Shown one piece after another: positions 32,627 to 42,795 of a DNA stretch of 44,861 nucleotides. The first letter of the stretch is position 1. Each line of letters starts with the position of its first letter. This stretch comes from Muribaculaceae bacterium Isolate-013 (NCI). Its GTDB lineage: Bacteria; Bacteroidota; Bacteroidia; Bacteroidales; Muribaculaceae. The position numbers and the translations under genes are program-made. The notes under the pieces were generated by a model. The model did not search any database. It was not told where the DNA came from and worked only from the letters and a program-made list of their open reading frames with translations. The stretch spans positions 1 to 44,861 of the forward strand of contig SCEJ01000022.1 of the NCBI GenBank assembly GCA_004102785.1, read 5' to 3'.

Positions 32627-33892
32627 TCAGAAAGTATATCCGAGTGATATGCGGAGCGCGCCGATGGTTTTCGTGCCGGAGTATTCGCCATGTGGCGGAC
32701 GGATGTAGGTGTTTTCATATATGCCGCCAAATGTCTCGACTCCCTCGCTTTTGTCATATTTGTCAGCCCGCAGAGGTGTGTAACCGATACCCAGGTCAAG
32801 TGAATGGCGAGAACCTACGGCAAGCGAGACACCTACCTCCGGCGACAGATAGAACCCCTTGTCCGTATCTTCACTATGCACAATGTAGCCTACATCACAT
32901 TGAGCGTAGGGGAAAAATTTGCCGCCGAAAGTAAGTTCCCTGAACTTGTATTTGGCACGGGCAGCAACGAATACCTGGAAGTCACTTTCTTTGCTTTCAT
33001 ATGGCATAAAGTGATCTATACTAAAGTCATAGAACTCGCCGTAAGTATAATAATTGCTTCCGGCCAAGCCGTAGCTGAGGTCACGTCCGCCGGGCTCGAA
33101 CTCCATGTTGCTGAAATATTTATCTTCTGAAGAGTACAGGCTGATGCCGCCCGACACGCCAAGATAAAGATTGCGGTATACCGGGTAGGTCAGCGCGATG
33201 GAGAATGCTCCGCCCGGGTTGTATGAGAGTTTTCCACCCACAGTCTGCGTGCCTACGAGTACTTCATCCCTTTGGGTGTAAACCTTGTGTGTACGCTTCT
33301 CATCGAATCCCTTTCCACAGGGGAAAAGAGCCGACACACCCATAGAGAACTCTATCTTGCGCAGCGCACGCGAAAACTCCGAGTCGGCTCCGTGCATACC
33401 AAAAGTGTATGCGAGGTTTACCGATACGGCGCTTGCGAACTTCGAGCCGGATATGCTTGACTTGAAGCCGCGGTAACCCACACCAAGCGACAGGGCTCCG
33501 TAACGCACACCCACCGTCGGGTTTATCATCAGCCCCCCTTTCACATCGCCGAAACCGGCTTCATATCCGATATCGAAGCGGGCAAACGGCGAAAACGTCT
33601 TTGAGAAATCCTCAGCCTGGACGCGGGCGAACACCGGAAGCATGGGCGTCCCCTTGAACTTCCACGATTCCTCTATACCCACACCGGCGCCAAGACTCAC
33701 ATAGTCGGCTACCTTGCGGTTGAAGGTGTAGTTGATGTTGAACGATGGCTCTCCGCCGCTTTGGGTCGAGAACACGGGATTGAACTCCACCGTGCTGTAC
33801 CAGTTGTCGGTGGTCTGAGCCGGGAGCGCAGTTGCTCCCAGCAAGGTGGCGATGCCAAGAAAACCCCTCATTGCAAGTGTTTTTCTTTTCAT
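32627..33892 (-). CDS. Outer-membrane beta-barrel protein
   Basis: The 421-residue product has a signal peptide ending in ALPAQ (about residue 26), then many amphipathic strands with alternating aromatic residues and short turns. It ends in TIGALRISLGYTF, with the terminal Phe typical of proteins inserted by the BAM machinery. It is probably a porin-like or transport barrel, or a scaffold for the two exported partners encoded downstream in the same minus-strand unit. No specific subfamily is recognised. It is the first gene of the cassette; its promoter was not identified with confidence. Confidence 0.82.
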   Translation of the reverse strand: MKRKTLAMRGFLGIATLLGATALPAQTTDNWYSTVEFNPVFSTQSGGEPSFNINYTFNRKVADYVSLGAGVGIEESWKFKGTPMLPVFARVQAEDFSKTFSPFARFDIGYEAGFGDVKGGLMINPTVGVRYGALSLGVGYRGFKSSISGSKFASAVSVNLAYTFGMHGADSEFSRALRKIEFSMGVSALFPCGKGFDEKRTHKVYTQRDEVLVGTQTVGGKLSYNPGGAFSIALTYPVYRNLYLGVSGGISLYSSEDKYFSNMEFEPGGRDLSYGLAGSNYYTYGEFYDFSIDHFMPYESKESDFQVFVAARAKYKFRELTFGGKFFPYAQCDVGYIVHSEDTDKGFYLSPEVGVSLAVGSRHSLDLGIGYTPLRADKYDKSEGVETFGGIYENTYIRPPHGEYSGTKTIGALRISLGYTF

Positions 33893-34349
33893 TTCTGTGA
33901 CAGTTAATGTGATAAAATAATTGGATTTTGGAGAAGGCTGTATCTACCCCCGGGCAACAAAAAAGGCGGGGAAAGTTGCCCGGTTTATTTTAACGGAGGC
34001 ATCGCCAAACGCCTGTCACAGAAATAAACAGTCCACTCCCACGCCTTATCGGATATCATATCCCCCTTGTCGGGGAGTGGATATACGACAAGCATGAGCG
34101 TTAATACGACCGCTTTTAATCCTTCTGTGAATTTGAAATTTGGCGAATTTCCGTTAAAGGATAAAGCGCATAACGCTTCACAAAATGTAAGCCGGGCCAC
34201 ATGCCACTCTCTTGCAACGCCATGGCCGGCAGGCATCCCTCCTTTGGAGGGGGATTACCTGCTGCAAAAATAGTTAAATTTCAGGAAACATTTCTCACTA
34301 CACGCAGCAAATAAACAACAAATGCCATAATTTAACATTCAATAACAAT
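33893..34349. other. Intergenic region with hairpin and ambiguous small frames
   Basis: A hairpin CCGGGCAAC...GTTGCCCGG (33950-33983) is followed on the plus strand by TTTATTTTAA. Between 33985 and 34273 open frames exist on both strands: plus 34067-34273 (68 residues) and minus 33985-34236 (83 residues). Neither has a convincing ribosome-binding site or domain. The stretch may be a dispersed repeat rather than a gene. It must also hold the promoter of the barrel gene at 33892. Confidence 0.4.
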
Positions 34350-34395
34350 AAAACATGGCGCTGCGCCCCGTTGCAGGGGTGCAGCGCCATGTTTT
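34350..34395. terminator. Strong bidirectional terminator
   Basis: AAAACATGGCGCTGC (34350-34364) pairs perfectly with GCAGCGCCATGTTTT (34381-34395). It lies 49 nt beyond the stop of the porin-like gene and can terminate that minus-strand transcript. Confidence 0.88.
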
Positions 34396-34443
34396 ATAAC
34401 TGCATTTATTAGAGTGTCAGACCTTCATCGGCCCGGGGCCATG

Positions 34444-35061
34444 TCAGAACATATAGGCTACGCGGAGCTGCCACACACCGCTGCGGGCAGAGAAGTCTGT
34501 AAGCTTTTTCATCTTCAAGCCGTAGGTCATGCCCCACATGTACTGCCCCTGAATCTGCCAGTGGCGCTTGAGCTCAACGCCGACACCGGCCTGGAGACCG
34601 ATGCTGCCTGCCGCATAGTCAATGGCCTTGATGCCGGAGTGGCCGCAGAGAATCGATATTGTAGGGCCGCCGTAGACATAAGGTGCAAGCGTTTCCTCGA
34701 AACCGTCCATGCGTGTCCACTTGAAACGCAGGTTGATGGGAATCGACAGATAGTGCAGGTAAGCCCGCGGGCTTTTGTAGCCGTCAACGGCCCATATACG
34801 GCGCTCCCCAAGGTGAAGCGTGGCTCCCTCCTGCGAATACAGAGCGCTGAAATCCACACCGAAACCGATGCCCGGGAACATCATCTCGCCGGTGATACCG
34901 GCCACCTCCCCCACACTGCGGTCAACCGAAAACAGCTCCTGCGAGAAATTCAGGGTCGAGAGATTCACACCGGCAGTGGGTCCCCAACGGAACTCCGCAC
35001 GCGCGGCGACAGCGCCCAGAATCATAGCTGCCGCTATTAAAAATATCTTCAGGTTCTTCAT
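34444..35061 (-). CDS. Porin-family outer-membrane beta-barrel protein
   Basis: The 205-residue product has a signal peptide ending AARAE (about residue 23) followed by FRWGPTAGVNLSTLNFS, a typical first strand of small eight-stranded OmpX/OMP_b-brl_2-type barrels in Bacteroidota. LHYLSIPINLRFKW is another characteristic strand, and the chain ends in QLRVAYMF with a terminal Phe. It begins 34 nt after the hisS stop on the same strand, so it is probably the last gene of the bipA-hisS transcript or has its own weak promoter. Confidence 0.85.
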   Translation of the reverse strand: MKNLKIFLIAAAMILGAVAARAEFRWGPTAGVNLSTLNFSQELFSVDRSVGEVAGITGEMMFPGIGFGVDFSALYSQEGATLHLGERRIWAVDGYKSPRAYLHYLSIPINLRFKWTRMDGFEETLAPYVYGGPTISILCGHSGIKAIDYAAGSIGLQAGVGVELKRHWQIQGQYMWGMTYGLKMKKLTDFSARSGVWQLRVAYMF

Positions 35062-35095
35062 AACTGATTCATGAATGAGAATGTGACGTGTGGAG

Positions 35096-36460
35096 TTATT
35101 TCTTTCCGTCTATAAGCGCGGCGGCCTCGACAGCGGTCAGCAAGGTCTGCTCGCCGGTGGCCATATTCTTCAGCGCCATCTTTCCAGCCTGCATCTCGCT
35201 CTCACCCACCATAGCCACATAAGGCACCGAAGCGCTGTTGGCATAAGCCATCTGCTTCTTCATTTTGGCGGCGTCGGGATAGATTTCACACGCAATGCCA
35301 GCCGAGCGCAGCTCTTTCATCATCTTCATTGACGCGGCAGCCTCGGCAGCGCCGAAGTTGATGAACATCACCTGGGTTGAGGTGGTGGCTTCGGCGGGAT
35401 AGAGGTCAAGGGTGTTGAGCACATCATAGATGCGGTCGGCGCCGAAAGAGATACCCACGCCCGAAAGCCCCGGCATGCCGAACACGCCGGTGAGATTGTC
35501 ATAACGTCCGCCGCCGGTGATGGAGCCTATCTGCACATCGCGCGCCTTCACCTCGATGATGGTGCCGGTGTAGTAATTGAGACCGCGGGCAAGCGACACA
35601 TCCAGGTCAAGCTCAGCCTCCAGGCCCAGAGCCTGCACGCCGCCGATAACCTCGCGCAGCTCCTCCACGCCCTTGCGGCCGGTCTCGGAAGTGGCGAGCA
35701 GACGCTCTATTGCGTCAAGTCGCTCATCCACAGAGCCACTTATGGCCAGAATCGGCTGGAGAGTATCTACCTGCTCCTGCGTCAGGCCACGCTCAAGCAG
35801 CTCGGCGTTTACATTGTCGAGACCGATTTTGTCGAGTTTGTCGATGGCCACGGTTATATCCACAATCTTGTCGGGTGCGCCGATAAGCTCGGCGAAACCG
35901 GCAAGCACCTTGCGGTTGTTGAGTTTGAGGATTATGCTGATTTTAAGACGGCGGAACACCTCGTCGATCATCTGCAGCAGCTCCACCTCGTTGAGCAGCG
36001 AGTCGGAGCCAACCACATCGGCGTCGCACTGATAGAACTCGCGGTAGCGCCCCTTCTGCGGACGGTCGGCACGCCACACCGGCTGAATCTGATAGCGCTT
36101 GAAGGGCATCTGCAGCTCGTTGCGGTGCTGCACCACATAGCGGGCGAAAGGCACCGTAAGGTCATAGCGCAACCCCTTCTCGCATATCTGCGAGGCCAGG
36201 CGCACCGTATCGCCCGACTCAATCAGAGCCTTGTCGGCACCGCGCAGAAAGTCACCGCTGTTGAGAATCTTGAAAAGGAGCTTGTCGCCCTCTTCACCGT
36301 ATTTCCCCATAAGAGTGGAGAGATTCTCCATGGCGGGGGTCTCTATCGGGTTGTAGCCATAGAGGCCGAACACCTTGCGTATCGTATCGAAAATATAGTT
36401 GCGGCGGGCCATCTCTACGGTAGAGAAATCACGCGTGCCTTTGGGTATCGACGGTTTCAT
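35096..36460 (-). CDS. hisS: Histidyl-tRNA synthetase
   Basis: The 454-residue class II synthetase charges tRNA(His). Visible motifs include [20 protein letters not shown] at the N-terminus, motif 2 region [20 protein letters not shown], the histidine-specific [25 protein letters not shown] and motif 3 [14 protein letters not shown]. An anticodon-binding domain forms the last 100 or so residues. Located 117 nt after bipA on the same strand. The spacer contains short TAACCTC direct repeats (36541-36562). Confidence 0.97.
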   Translation of the reverse strand: MKPSIPKGTRDFSTVEMARRNYIFDTIRKVFGLYGYNPIETPAMENLSTLMGKYGEEGDKLLFKILNSGDFLRGADKALIESGDTVRLASQICEKGLRYDLTVPFARYVVQHRNELQMPFKRYQIQPVWRADRPQKGRYREFYQCDADVVGSDSLLNEVELLQMIDEVFRRLKISIILKLNNRKVLAGFAELIGAPDKIVDITVAIDKLDKIGLDNVNAELLERGLTQEQVDTLQPILAISGSVDERLDAIERLLATSETGRKGVEELREVIGGVQALGLEAELDLDVSLARGLNYYTGTIIEVKARDVQIGSITGGGRYDNLTGVFGMPGLSGVGISFGADRIYDVLNTLDLYPAEATTSTQVMFINFGAAEAAASMKMMKELRSAGIACEIYPDAAKMKKQMAYANSASVPYVAMVGESEMQAGKMALKNMATGEQTLLTAVEAAALIDGKK

Positions 36461-36577
36461 TATCAGTTGTTATCGTTGTTGTCGGATGTTTATCAAAAAT
36501 AGCAGCCTCGGCTCGGAATCAAGGCATAGGTCAAAATCTCTAACCCCTAACCTCTAACCTCTGAGCCCTGATCTCTA

Positions 36578-38377
36578 TCAATCGCGGTTGGCGCGCTTGC
36601 GCTCCAGCTCGTCAAGGATAATCTTGCGGATGCGGATATGGTTGGGGGTAACCTCCACATATTCGTCCTCCTTGATATACTCCAGAGCCTCCTCGAGCGA
36701 GAACACTACCGGCGGCACGATTTTGGCCTTCTCGTCAGTGCCGGAAGCGCGCACATTGGTGAGTTTCTTCGACTTGGTGACGTTGATCACAATATCCTTA
36801 TCCTTTGCCGACTCACCCACAACCTGGCCTGCATACACCTCCTCCTGAGGGAAGATGAAGAAGCGGCCGCGGTCCTGAAGCTTGTCAATGGCATAGGCAT
36901 AGGCTGTGCCTGCCTCCATGGCGATGAGCGAACCGTTGGTGCGGCGCTCGATATCCCCCTTCCAGGGCTGGTATTCGAGGAAACGGTGGGCCATGATAGC
37001 CTCGCCGGCCGAACCGGTGAGCACATTGTTGCGCAGACCGATGATGCCGCGCGACGGGATTACGAACTCCATGTGCACGCGGTCGTTCTGAGTGGTCATC
37101 GACAGCAGATCGCCCTTGCGGCGCGTCACCATGTCAATCATCTTCGAGGCATACTCCTCGGTGACGTTGATGGTCAGCATCTCCACCGGCTCGCACTTGC
37201 GTCCGTCAATCTCCTTGACAATAACCTGGGGCTGACCTACCTGGAGCTCATACCCCTCGCGGCGCATGGTCTCGATGAGCACCGACAGGTGCAGCACACC
37301 GCGGCCGAACACGCTCCACTTGTCCTCGTCGACCCCCTTCTCCACTCGAAGGGCAAGGTTCTTGTCAAGTTCGCGCGTAAGGCGCTCGTGTATATGGCGT
37401 GAGGTGACGAACTTGCCGTCGCGTCCGAAGAATGGCGAATCGTTGATGGTGAAAGTCATCGACATTGTGGGCTCGTCGATGGCGATACGCGGCAGCGGGT
37501 CGGGATTGTCGTAGAGAGTCACGGTGTCGCCGATCTCGAAGTTCTCCAGTCCGACCAGGGCACAGATGTCGCCCGAGGCAACCTCGCTCACACGCTTGCG
37601 TCCCATCCCCTCGAAGGTGTGAAGCTCCTTGATTTTCTGCTTCACCACCGAGCCGTCGCGCTTGCTCAGGCCGATTTCCATCCCTTCGCGGAGTGTGCCG
37701 CGGTGCACGCGGCCCACGGCGATACGCCCTACGTAGCTCGAGAAGTCGAGCGAGGTGATGAGCATCTGCGGGTCGCCTTCATGGGTTTCGGGAGCGGGTA
37801 TATGTTCGAGAATGGCGTCGAGCAGCGGCACGATGTTATCGGTAGGCTGCTGCCAGTCGGTCGACATCCATCCGTTCTTTGCCGAGCCGAAGATTGTGGG
37901 GAAATCGAGCTGTTCCTCGGTGGCGTCGAGGTTGAACATCAGGTCGAACACCATCTCCTGCACCTCGTCGGGGCGGCAGTTGGGTTTGTCGACCTTGTTT
38001 ACAACCACCACCGGCTTGAGACCGATCTGTATGGCTTTCTGCAATACGAAACGGGTCTGCGGCATGGGGCCCTCGAAGGCATCAACCAGCAGCAGGCAGC
38101 CGTCGGCCATATTCAGCACACGCTCCACCTCGCCGCCGAAGTCGGCGTGGCCCGGAGTGTCGATAATGTTGATTTTTGTATCCTTGTAGTTGATGGATAC
38201 GTTCTTCGACAGGATTGTTATGCCGCGTTCGCGTTCGAGGTCATTGTTGTCGAGGATAAGTTCGCCGGCATTCTGATTCTCACGAAAGAGGTGACCGGCA
38301 AGGAGCATTTTATCTACCAGCGTGGTCTTACCGTGGTCCACGTGTGCGATAATGGCGATATTGCGGATGTTCTGCAT
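36578..38377 (-). CDS. typA: Translational GTPase TypA/BipA
   Basis: The 599-residue ribosome-binding GTPase supports large-subunit assembly and stress growth. G motifs are clear: [16 protein letters not shown] (G1), RGITI (G2), [17 protein letters not shown] (G3) and [13 protein letters not shown] (G4). The EF-G-like domains and the TypA-specific C-terminal domain are complete, the latter containing [21 protein letters not shown] consensus promoter lies 62 nt upstream, overlapping the end of the TlpA-like gene. The leader holds a small GC hairpin (38395-38412). Confidence 0.97.
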   Translation of the reverse strand: MQNIRNIAIIAHVDHGKTTLVDKMLLAGHLFRENQNAGELILDNNDLERERGITILSKNVSINYKDTKINIIDTPGHADFGGEVERVLNMADGCLLLVDAFEGPMPQTRFVLQKAIQIGLKPVVVVNKVDKPNCRPDEVQEMVFDLMFNLDATEEQLDFPTIFGSAKNGWMSTDWQQPTDNIVPLLDAILEHIPAPETHEGDPQMLITSLDFSSYVGRIAVGRVHRGTLREGMEIGLSKRDGSVVKQKIKELHTFEGMGRKRVSEVASGDICALVGLENFEIGDTVTLYDNPDPLPRIAIDEPTMSMTFTINDSPFFGRDGKFVTSRHIHERLTRELDKNLALRVEKGVDEDKWSVFGRGVLHLSVLIETMRREGYELQVGQPQVIVKEIDGRKCEPVEMLTINVTEEYASKMIDMVTRRKGDLLSMTTQNDRVHMEFVIPSRGIIGLRNNVLTGSAGEAIMAHRFLEYQPWKGDIERRTNGSLIAMEAGTAYAYAIDKLQDRGRFFIFPQEEVYAGQVVGESAKDKDIVINVTKSKKLTNVRASGTDEKAKIVPPVVFSLEEALEYIKEDEYVEVTPNHIRIRKIILDELERKRANRD

Positions 38378-38438
38378 GAAAAATAATAGTTGATGCCCGC
38401 CGATGCGCGGGCTTATTTCATAGTTCGCTTTGAGACGG

Positions 38439-38470
38439 CAAATTTACAAAAATCCGTCCGTATGGCCAAA
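38439..38470 (-). promoter_or_regulatory. typA promoter
   Basis: On the minus strand TTTG (38467-38470), 20 nt, then TAAATTTG (38439-38446) is an exact -33/-7 match. The promoter abuts the stop of the upstream TlpA-like gene. No terminator separates the two. Confidence 0.8.
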
Positions 38471-39502
38471 TTACTTTTCAAAGACACGGGCCACATCGGC
38501 CTTGAGCTCGGCATCCTGCTTGTCGCGCGAGATGATGGTGCCGTCGGGGCCGAAGAGGATTATGCAGGGGATACCCGAGATGCCGTAGAGGTCGGTGGGC
38601 ACGGTCTGCGCGTTGAGAATCTGCGGCCACGGAAGCTGGTGCTTCTCGATGGCATCGAGTGTGTTCTGGGGCTCGTCCCACACGGCCACGCCGAGCACCT
38701 GGAGGCCTTTTGGCCCGTACTCCTGGAGTATCTCCTTGATAACCTTGGTCTCACGGATGCATGGACCGCACCATGAGGCCCAGAAGTCAACGAGCACATA
38801 TTTCCCCTTGCCGACATAGTCGGAAAGGCGCTGAACGGTTGAATCATTGGCGATTTCAAAATCGACGAACTTATTGCCGGGCTGTGTGCGGGCCTTGTTC
38901 TCGGCGGCTTCCACGAGCTTGTTCACGCGCTCATATTTTTTGAAGGCGGGGTATTTCTCGAGGGCGTCCTTGAGTTCGGGAAGAGAATATTCATATGCCT
39001 TGTTCATGAAGAAATAGTAGCCGACAGGGTTCCCGGCATTCTCCACGATGGTCTTTTCCACAACATCGTTGTACTGCTTCTCCAGCTCGGCGCCACGTGC
39101 CATAGAGGCGGAATCGTCGGGGAGCGCACGGTATTGCTGCACGATGGCTGAAAGCTCCTGCTGTATGGCTGTGAGTTTATCGTTGAGCGGCGACGATATC
39201 CCTTTCTGAGGCACCATTGTGAGGTCGCCGTTCTCCAGAATAAAGGTTCCCATCCGCTGGCCGTCCATAGTCAGGCGGGCCATCACCGGCTCGTCAACCG
39301 ACCCTTTGAAAACCGCACGGCCGTCCTCCACCGTCACTGAGTCGATTTTGGCGCCGTTGTCATAGTTCACAATAAACACGGTGGCATCATCGTCCTCAGG
39401 CGAAAGAGGCAGGGTGAGCGTATAGCCGCCGTCGGAAGCCGCGGCGCCCGCGCAGGCGGTAAGCGCCACTGCGGCGCTCATCAGTAACATTTTAAGTTTC
39501 AT
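38471..39502 (-). CDS. TlpA-like thiol-disulfide oxidoreductase lipoprotein
   Basis: The 343-residue product has a lipoprotein signal (lipobox LTAC, Cys17), a DUF4369-like beta-rich N-terminal domain (FIVNYDNGAKIDSVTVEDGR, then VFKGSVDEP), a helical linker, and a thioredoxin/AhpC-TlpA domain with the CxxC active site VDFWASWCGPCIRETKVI (near residue 245). It should act in the periplasm in disulfide reduction or heme/cytochrome-related or stress redox work. This domain pair is common in Bacteroidota. It stands alone upstream of typA. Confidence 0.92.
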   Translation of the reverse strand: MKLKMLLMSAAVALTACAGAAASDGGYTLTLPLSPEDDDATVFIVNYDNGAKIDSVTVEDGRAVFKGSVDEPVMARLTMDGQRMGTFILENGDLTMVPQKGISSPLNDKLTAIQQELSAIVQQYRALPDDSASMARGAELEKQYNDVVEKTIVENAGNPVGYYFFMNKAYEYSLPELKDALEKYPAFKKYERVNKLVEAAENKARTQPGNKFVDFEIANDSTVQRLSDYVGKGKYVLVDFWASWCGPCIRETKVIKEILQEYGPKGLQVLGVAVWDEPQNTLDAIEKHQLPWPQILNAQTVPTDLYGISGIPCIILFGPDGTIISRDKQDAELKADVARVFEK

Positions 39503-39536
39503 ATATGGACAATTTTTATTTTCACACTATTTTACG

Positions 39537-39544
39537 TAAATTTG
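39537..39544 (+). promoter_or_regulatory. Probable -7 element for the acyl-CoA ligase gene
   Basis: TAAATTTG fits TAnnTTTG. The -33 position is T-rich (TTTT) rather than TTTG. The leader to the ATG at 39667 is about 118 nt. Confidence 0.45.
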
Positions 39545-39666
39545 CGCGATTTTGCATTTTTACGCCTCACAACCGCGCATTGCGCGATTTTACCGCAAAG
39601 TAAAGAATAATTTTCGACAATTCAACTACTTGCAGCGCAAAATCGTTTATATGAAAAAACGACTTT

Positions 39667-41316
39667 ATGAAGAACCTGCTCATTCAGGCCATCGCCGACT
39701 CCATAAAGGGCAACAGCACTCTGCCGGCGCTCTCTGATTTCGGAGGACAGACTCTGACATTCCGGCAACTCGGACGAAAGATTGCCGAGATACATATATT
39801 ATATAAAGCCATCGGACTCCGGCAGGGCGACAAGGTGGCGCTATGCGCGAAAAACTCCGCATCATGGGCCGTGACTTTCCTGGCCACAATGACCTACGGC
39901 GCCGTGCCGGTGCCGCTGCTCCACGAGTTCCACCCCGACCAGATTGTGCACCTCACCGTACACTCCGAGGCCCGGCTGCTCTTTACCGAGAAGTCAATTG
40001 CCGACAACATCGACACCGAGCGGCTCGCCGGCGTCGAGGCCGTGATGCTGCTCGACTCTTACACCCCGGTATTCTCGCGCGTGCCCGAGCTGGAGCCGCT
40101 GGTGAGGAAACTCCCGGAGGCTTTCGCCCGCATCTACCCGGAAGGGTTTACCCCGGAGGACATCCGCTATGCCGACCCCGCCATGAACTCACTGGCTCTG
40201 ATCAACTACACATCCGGCTCCTCGGGCAACCCCAAAGGGGTGATGCTCAGCTACCGCAACATCTGGAGCAACGTAAGTTTCGGCCTAGCCAACATCGACT
40301 TCCTCCATCCGGGCGACAACATGCTGTCGATGCTTCCGCTGGCACATATGTACGGACTGGTGTTCGAGCTGCTCTTCCCGTTATGCCGCGGGTGCCATAT
40401 CACCTTCCTCGGACGCGTACCCTCCCCCAAAGTCCTGCTCCAGGCTTTTGCCGCCACCCGCCCCAAACTCGTCATAACTGTGCCGCTGGTTATTGAGAAA
40501 ATCGTGAAATCGAGAATCCTGCCGCGGTTATCCACCCCGGCCATGCGTCTGCTGCTGGCCATTCCCGGCATTCGCGGCATGATATACTCCAAGGTGCGCG
40601 ACCAGCTCATCCAGGCTCTCGGAGGCAACCTGCGCCAACTGATTCTCGGAGGAGCCGCCCTATCCGACGAAGTGGAGGCGCTGCTACGCAAAATCCGCTT
40701 CCCTTTCACCATCGGCTACGGCATGACTGAATGCGCCCCGCTCATCACCTACGAATGGTGGGAGACCCAGCGCCCGCATTCCTGCGGACGGCTCTGCCAC
40801 GGCATGGAGGCCCGCATACTTTCCGACGATTACCACAACACCCCCGGTGTGCTTTTCGTGAAAGGCGACAACGTGATGATGGGCTATTACAAGAATCCGG
40901 AATCTACCGAGGAGGCTCTCTGCCCCGACGGATGGCTGCGCACCGGCGATGTCTGCACAATGGACAACGACGGCTATCTCTACATTCGCGGACGCGACAA
41001 AAACATGATTCTATCCTCCTCCGGACAGAACATATACCCCGAAGAAATCGAGGCAAAACTCAACAACCTCCCTCTCGTAGCCGAATCGGTGGTAGTGGAA
41101 CGCGACGGCCGAATCGTGGCGCTCGTGCATCCGGCCTACGACCTCGGGCGCCAGGAAGGGCTCACCGACACACAGACGGAGCAACGCGTCACAGCCCTCC
41201 TGCCACAGCTCAACAAGCTCCTCCCCGCATATTCACGGGTCAGCACCCTGGAGTTGCACCGCGACGAATTCGAGAAAACACCAAAGCACTCCATCCGCCG
41301 CTTCATCTACAAGTAG
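39667..41316 (+). CDS. AMP-dependent synthetase / acyl-CoA ligase
   Basis: The 549-residue enzyme belongs to the adenylate-forming superfamily and activates a carboxylic acid (probably a long-chain fatty acid) with ATP and then CoA. Conserved motifs are INYTSGSSGNPKGVMLSYR (A3, P-loop-like), YGMTECAPLITYEWW (A5), DGWLRTGDVCTMDNDGYLYI (A7), RGRDKNMILSSSGQNIYPEE (A8) and a C-terminal KTPKHSIRRF containing the catalytic Lys (A10). Two ATGs lie close together; the one at 39651 is out of frame with the domain. Divergent from the TlpA-like gene. No partner genes to narrow the substrate. Confidence 0.92.
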   Translation: MKNLLIQAIADSIKGNSTLPALSDFGGQTLTFRQLGRKIAEIHILYKAIGLRQGDKVALCAKNSASWAVTFLATMTYGAVPVPLLHEFHPDQIVHLTVHSEARLLFTEKSIADNIDTERLAGVEAVMLLDSYTPVFSRVPELEPLVRKLPEAFARIYPEGFTPEDIRYADPAMNSLALINYTSGSSGNPKGVMLSYRNIWSNVSFGLANIDFLHPGDNMLSMLPLAHMYGLVFELLFPLCRGCHITFLGRVPSPKVLLQAFAATRPKLVITVPLVIEKIVKSRILPRLSTPAMRLLLAIPGIRGMIYSKVRDQLIQALGGNLRQLILGGAALSDEVEALLRKIRFPFTIGYGMTECAPLITYEWWETQRPHSCGRLCHGMEARILSDDYHNTPGVLFVKGDNVMMGYYKNPESTEEALCPDGWLRTGDVCTMDNDGYLYIRGRDKNMILSSSGQNIYPEEIEAKLNNLPLVAESVVVERDGRIVALVHPAYDLGRQEGLTDTQTEQRVTALLPQLNKLLPAYSRVSTLELHRDEFEKTPKHSIRRFIYK

Positions 41317-41348
41317 ACATCCCCATACATTGCTTTAAGAAACCCTTA

Positions 41349-41426
41349 GGAGGGATTTCAAAATTGCCGGATTCCACAGAGCGCCACTACTGCATGATGG
41401 AATCCGGCTATTATATTACACCCTCC
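41349..41426. repeat. Hairpin of the GGTGTAT/TTGCCGGA family
   Basis: Inner arms CCGGATTCCA (41367-41376) and TGGAATCCGG (41398-41407) are perfect. Outer arms GGAGGG (41349-41354) and CCCTCC (41421-41426) enclose them. The left side contains TTTCAAAATTGCCGGA, shared with the hairpins at 6747, 23807 and 30912. Confidence 0.6.
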
Positions 41427-41455
41427 CAGAATCTCATTGCCAGCATATGCGCAAA

Positions 41456-41483
41456 AAGCCGGTTTGCTCACGCAAACCGGCTT
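41456..41483. terminator. Bidirectional terminator between acyl-CoA ligase and rplI
   Basis: AAGCCGGTTTGC (41456-41467) pairs perfectly with GCAAACCGGCTT (41472-41483) around a TCAC loop. An A-rich run upstream supplies the T run on the minus strand. Confidence 0.85.
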
Positions 41484-41589
41484 CCAAGTTGGGGATAGAT
41501 GGCCCCCTTGCGGGTGGGGTAATGCGGAGGGCCTTGGGGAATTTCTTTGTCAGTGCCGGAATAACAGCCGGTACTTTGAAAGCTCCGGA

Positions 41590-42033
41590 TTATTCAGCAA
41601 CAACCTCGAAGGGGATTTCAACAGAAACCTCCTTGTGGAAGTTGATTTTTGCGGTGTAGCTGCCAAGCTCCTTAACGGCTTCTTTGAGCACGATGAGCTT
41701 GCGGTCAACATTGTGGCCGAGCTTCTCGAGAGCTTCGGCAATCTGAATGTTGTTGACGGAACCGAAGATGGTGCCGTTGGCGGCAGCCTTGGCGCCGATG
41801 GTGAGAGCCACGCCTTCGAGTGCGGCGGCGGCAGCCTCGGCGTCAGCTTTGAGCTGAGCGAGCTTGTGGGCGCGCTGACGCTGGTTCTCGGCGAGCTGCT
41901 TCAGAGCTGAAGCGTTGGCGATAACAGCCTTGCCCTGGGGAATGAGGTAGTTACGGCCGTAACCGTCCTTTACTTCTACCACGTCATCCTTGTAGCCGAG
42001 GCCGTGGATATCTTCTTTCAGTATAATTTTCAT
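41590..42033 (-). CDS. rplI: 50S ribosomal protein L9
   Basis: The 147-residue protein begins MKIILKEDIHGLGYKDDVVE and then carries the L9 signature VKDGYGRNYLIPQGKA. A long central helix (residues about 40-75) links to the C-terminal rRNA-binding domain. Last gene of the rpsF-rpsR-rplI operon, 48 nt after rpsR. Confidence 0.97.
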   Translation of the reverse strand: MKIILKEDIHGLGYKDDVVEVKDGYGRNYLIPQGKAVIANASALKQLAENQRQRAHKLAQLKADAEAAAAALEGVALTIGAKAAANGTIFGSVNNIQIAEALEKLGHNVDRKLIVLKEAVKELGSYTAKINFHKEVSVEIPFEVVAE

Positions 42034-42081
42034 AACGATTGTTCGGAAAGTGATGTGTTAAGGAAACAGTCAGGTCGCTGC

Positions 42082-42351
42082 TTATTTCATCAGGTCGGTC
42101 ACGAAGGGCAGGAGAGCCAGGTGGCGGGCACGCTTTACAGCCTGTGCCACGCGGCGCTGGAACTTCAGCGAGGTGCCGGTGATGCGACGGGGAAGGATCT
42201 TGCCCTGCTCGTTGAGGAACTTCTTGAGGAATTCGGGATCCTTGTAGTCGATATATTTGATACCGCTGCGTTTGAAACGGCAGTATTTTTTCTTCTTAAC
42301 GTCTACCGACAGCGGGGTGAGGTAGCGGATTTCAGATTGAGTCTGTGCCAT
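42082..42351 (-). CDS. rpsR: 30S ribosomal protein S18
   Basis: The 89-residue protein has the S18 core [20 protein letters not shown] followed by [21 protein letters not shown]18 forms a dimer with S6, whose gene lies 8 nt upstream. Confidence 0.97.
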   Translation of the reverse strand: MAQTQSEIRYLTPLSVDVKKKKYCRFKRSGIKYIDYKDPEFLKKFLNEQGKILPRRITGTSLKFQRRVAQAVKRARHLALLPFVTDLMK

Positions 42352-42359
42352 GGTGTGAA

Positions 42360-42731
42360 TTAGTCTTCCTTGTTAGCTGCTACGGGTTCTTCTTTTGTTT
42401 TGTTGGCGCGGAGCGAACGACGCTTGGCGGCGTATTCGGCAGCGAATTTCTCGTTGCGGAACACCAGGAAGCGGATCACACGCTCGTCACGGCGGAAAGC
42501 GGTCTCGAGTTTCTTCACGAGAGTGGGCTCACCGTCGAATTCCACGAAGGAGTAGAAGCCGGTGGACTTTTTCTGAATGGGATAAGCGAGCTTGCGCAGG
42601 CCCCAGATCTCTTCATTCACGATGGTGGCGCCGTTGTCGGCGAGCACCTTGGTGAACTTTTCTACCGCTTCCTTCATCTGAGCTTCAGACAAAACGGGAG
42701 TTAAAATGAAAACGGTTTCGTAATGGTTCAT
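42360..42731 (-). CDS. rpsF: 30S ribosomal protein S6
   Basis: The 123-residue protein begins [20 protein letters not shown] and includes [20 protein letters not shown], typical S6, with the usual charged C-terminal tail. First gene of the operon, starting 65 nt downstream of a consensus promoter. Confidence 0.97.
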   Translation of the reverse strand: MNHYETVFILTPVLSEAQMKEAVEKFTKVLADNGATIVNEEIWGLRKLAYPIQKKSTGFYSFVEFDGEPTLVKKLETAFRRDERVIRFLVFRNEKFAAEYAAKRRSLRANKTKEEPVAANKED

Positions 42732-42795
42732 TTCTAAACTATTGTGTATAAATGAGTTGATAGCTGCATTCGGACGCCATGCCCGAATGCGACTG

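Noticed and set aside
36638-38386. Two long plus-strand frames opposite typA
   Set aside because: Shadows of typA, which has all GTPase motifs on the minus strand.
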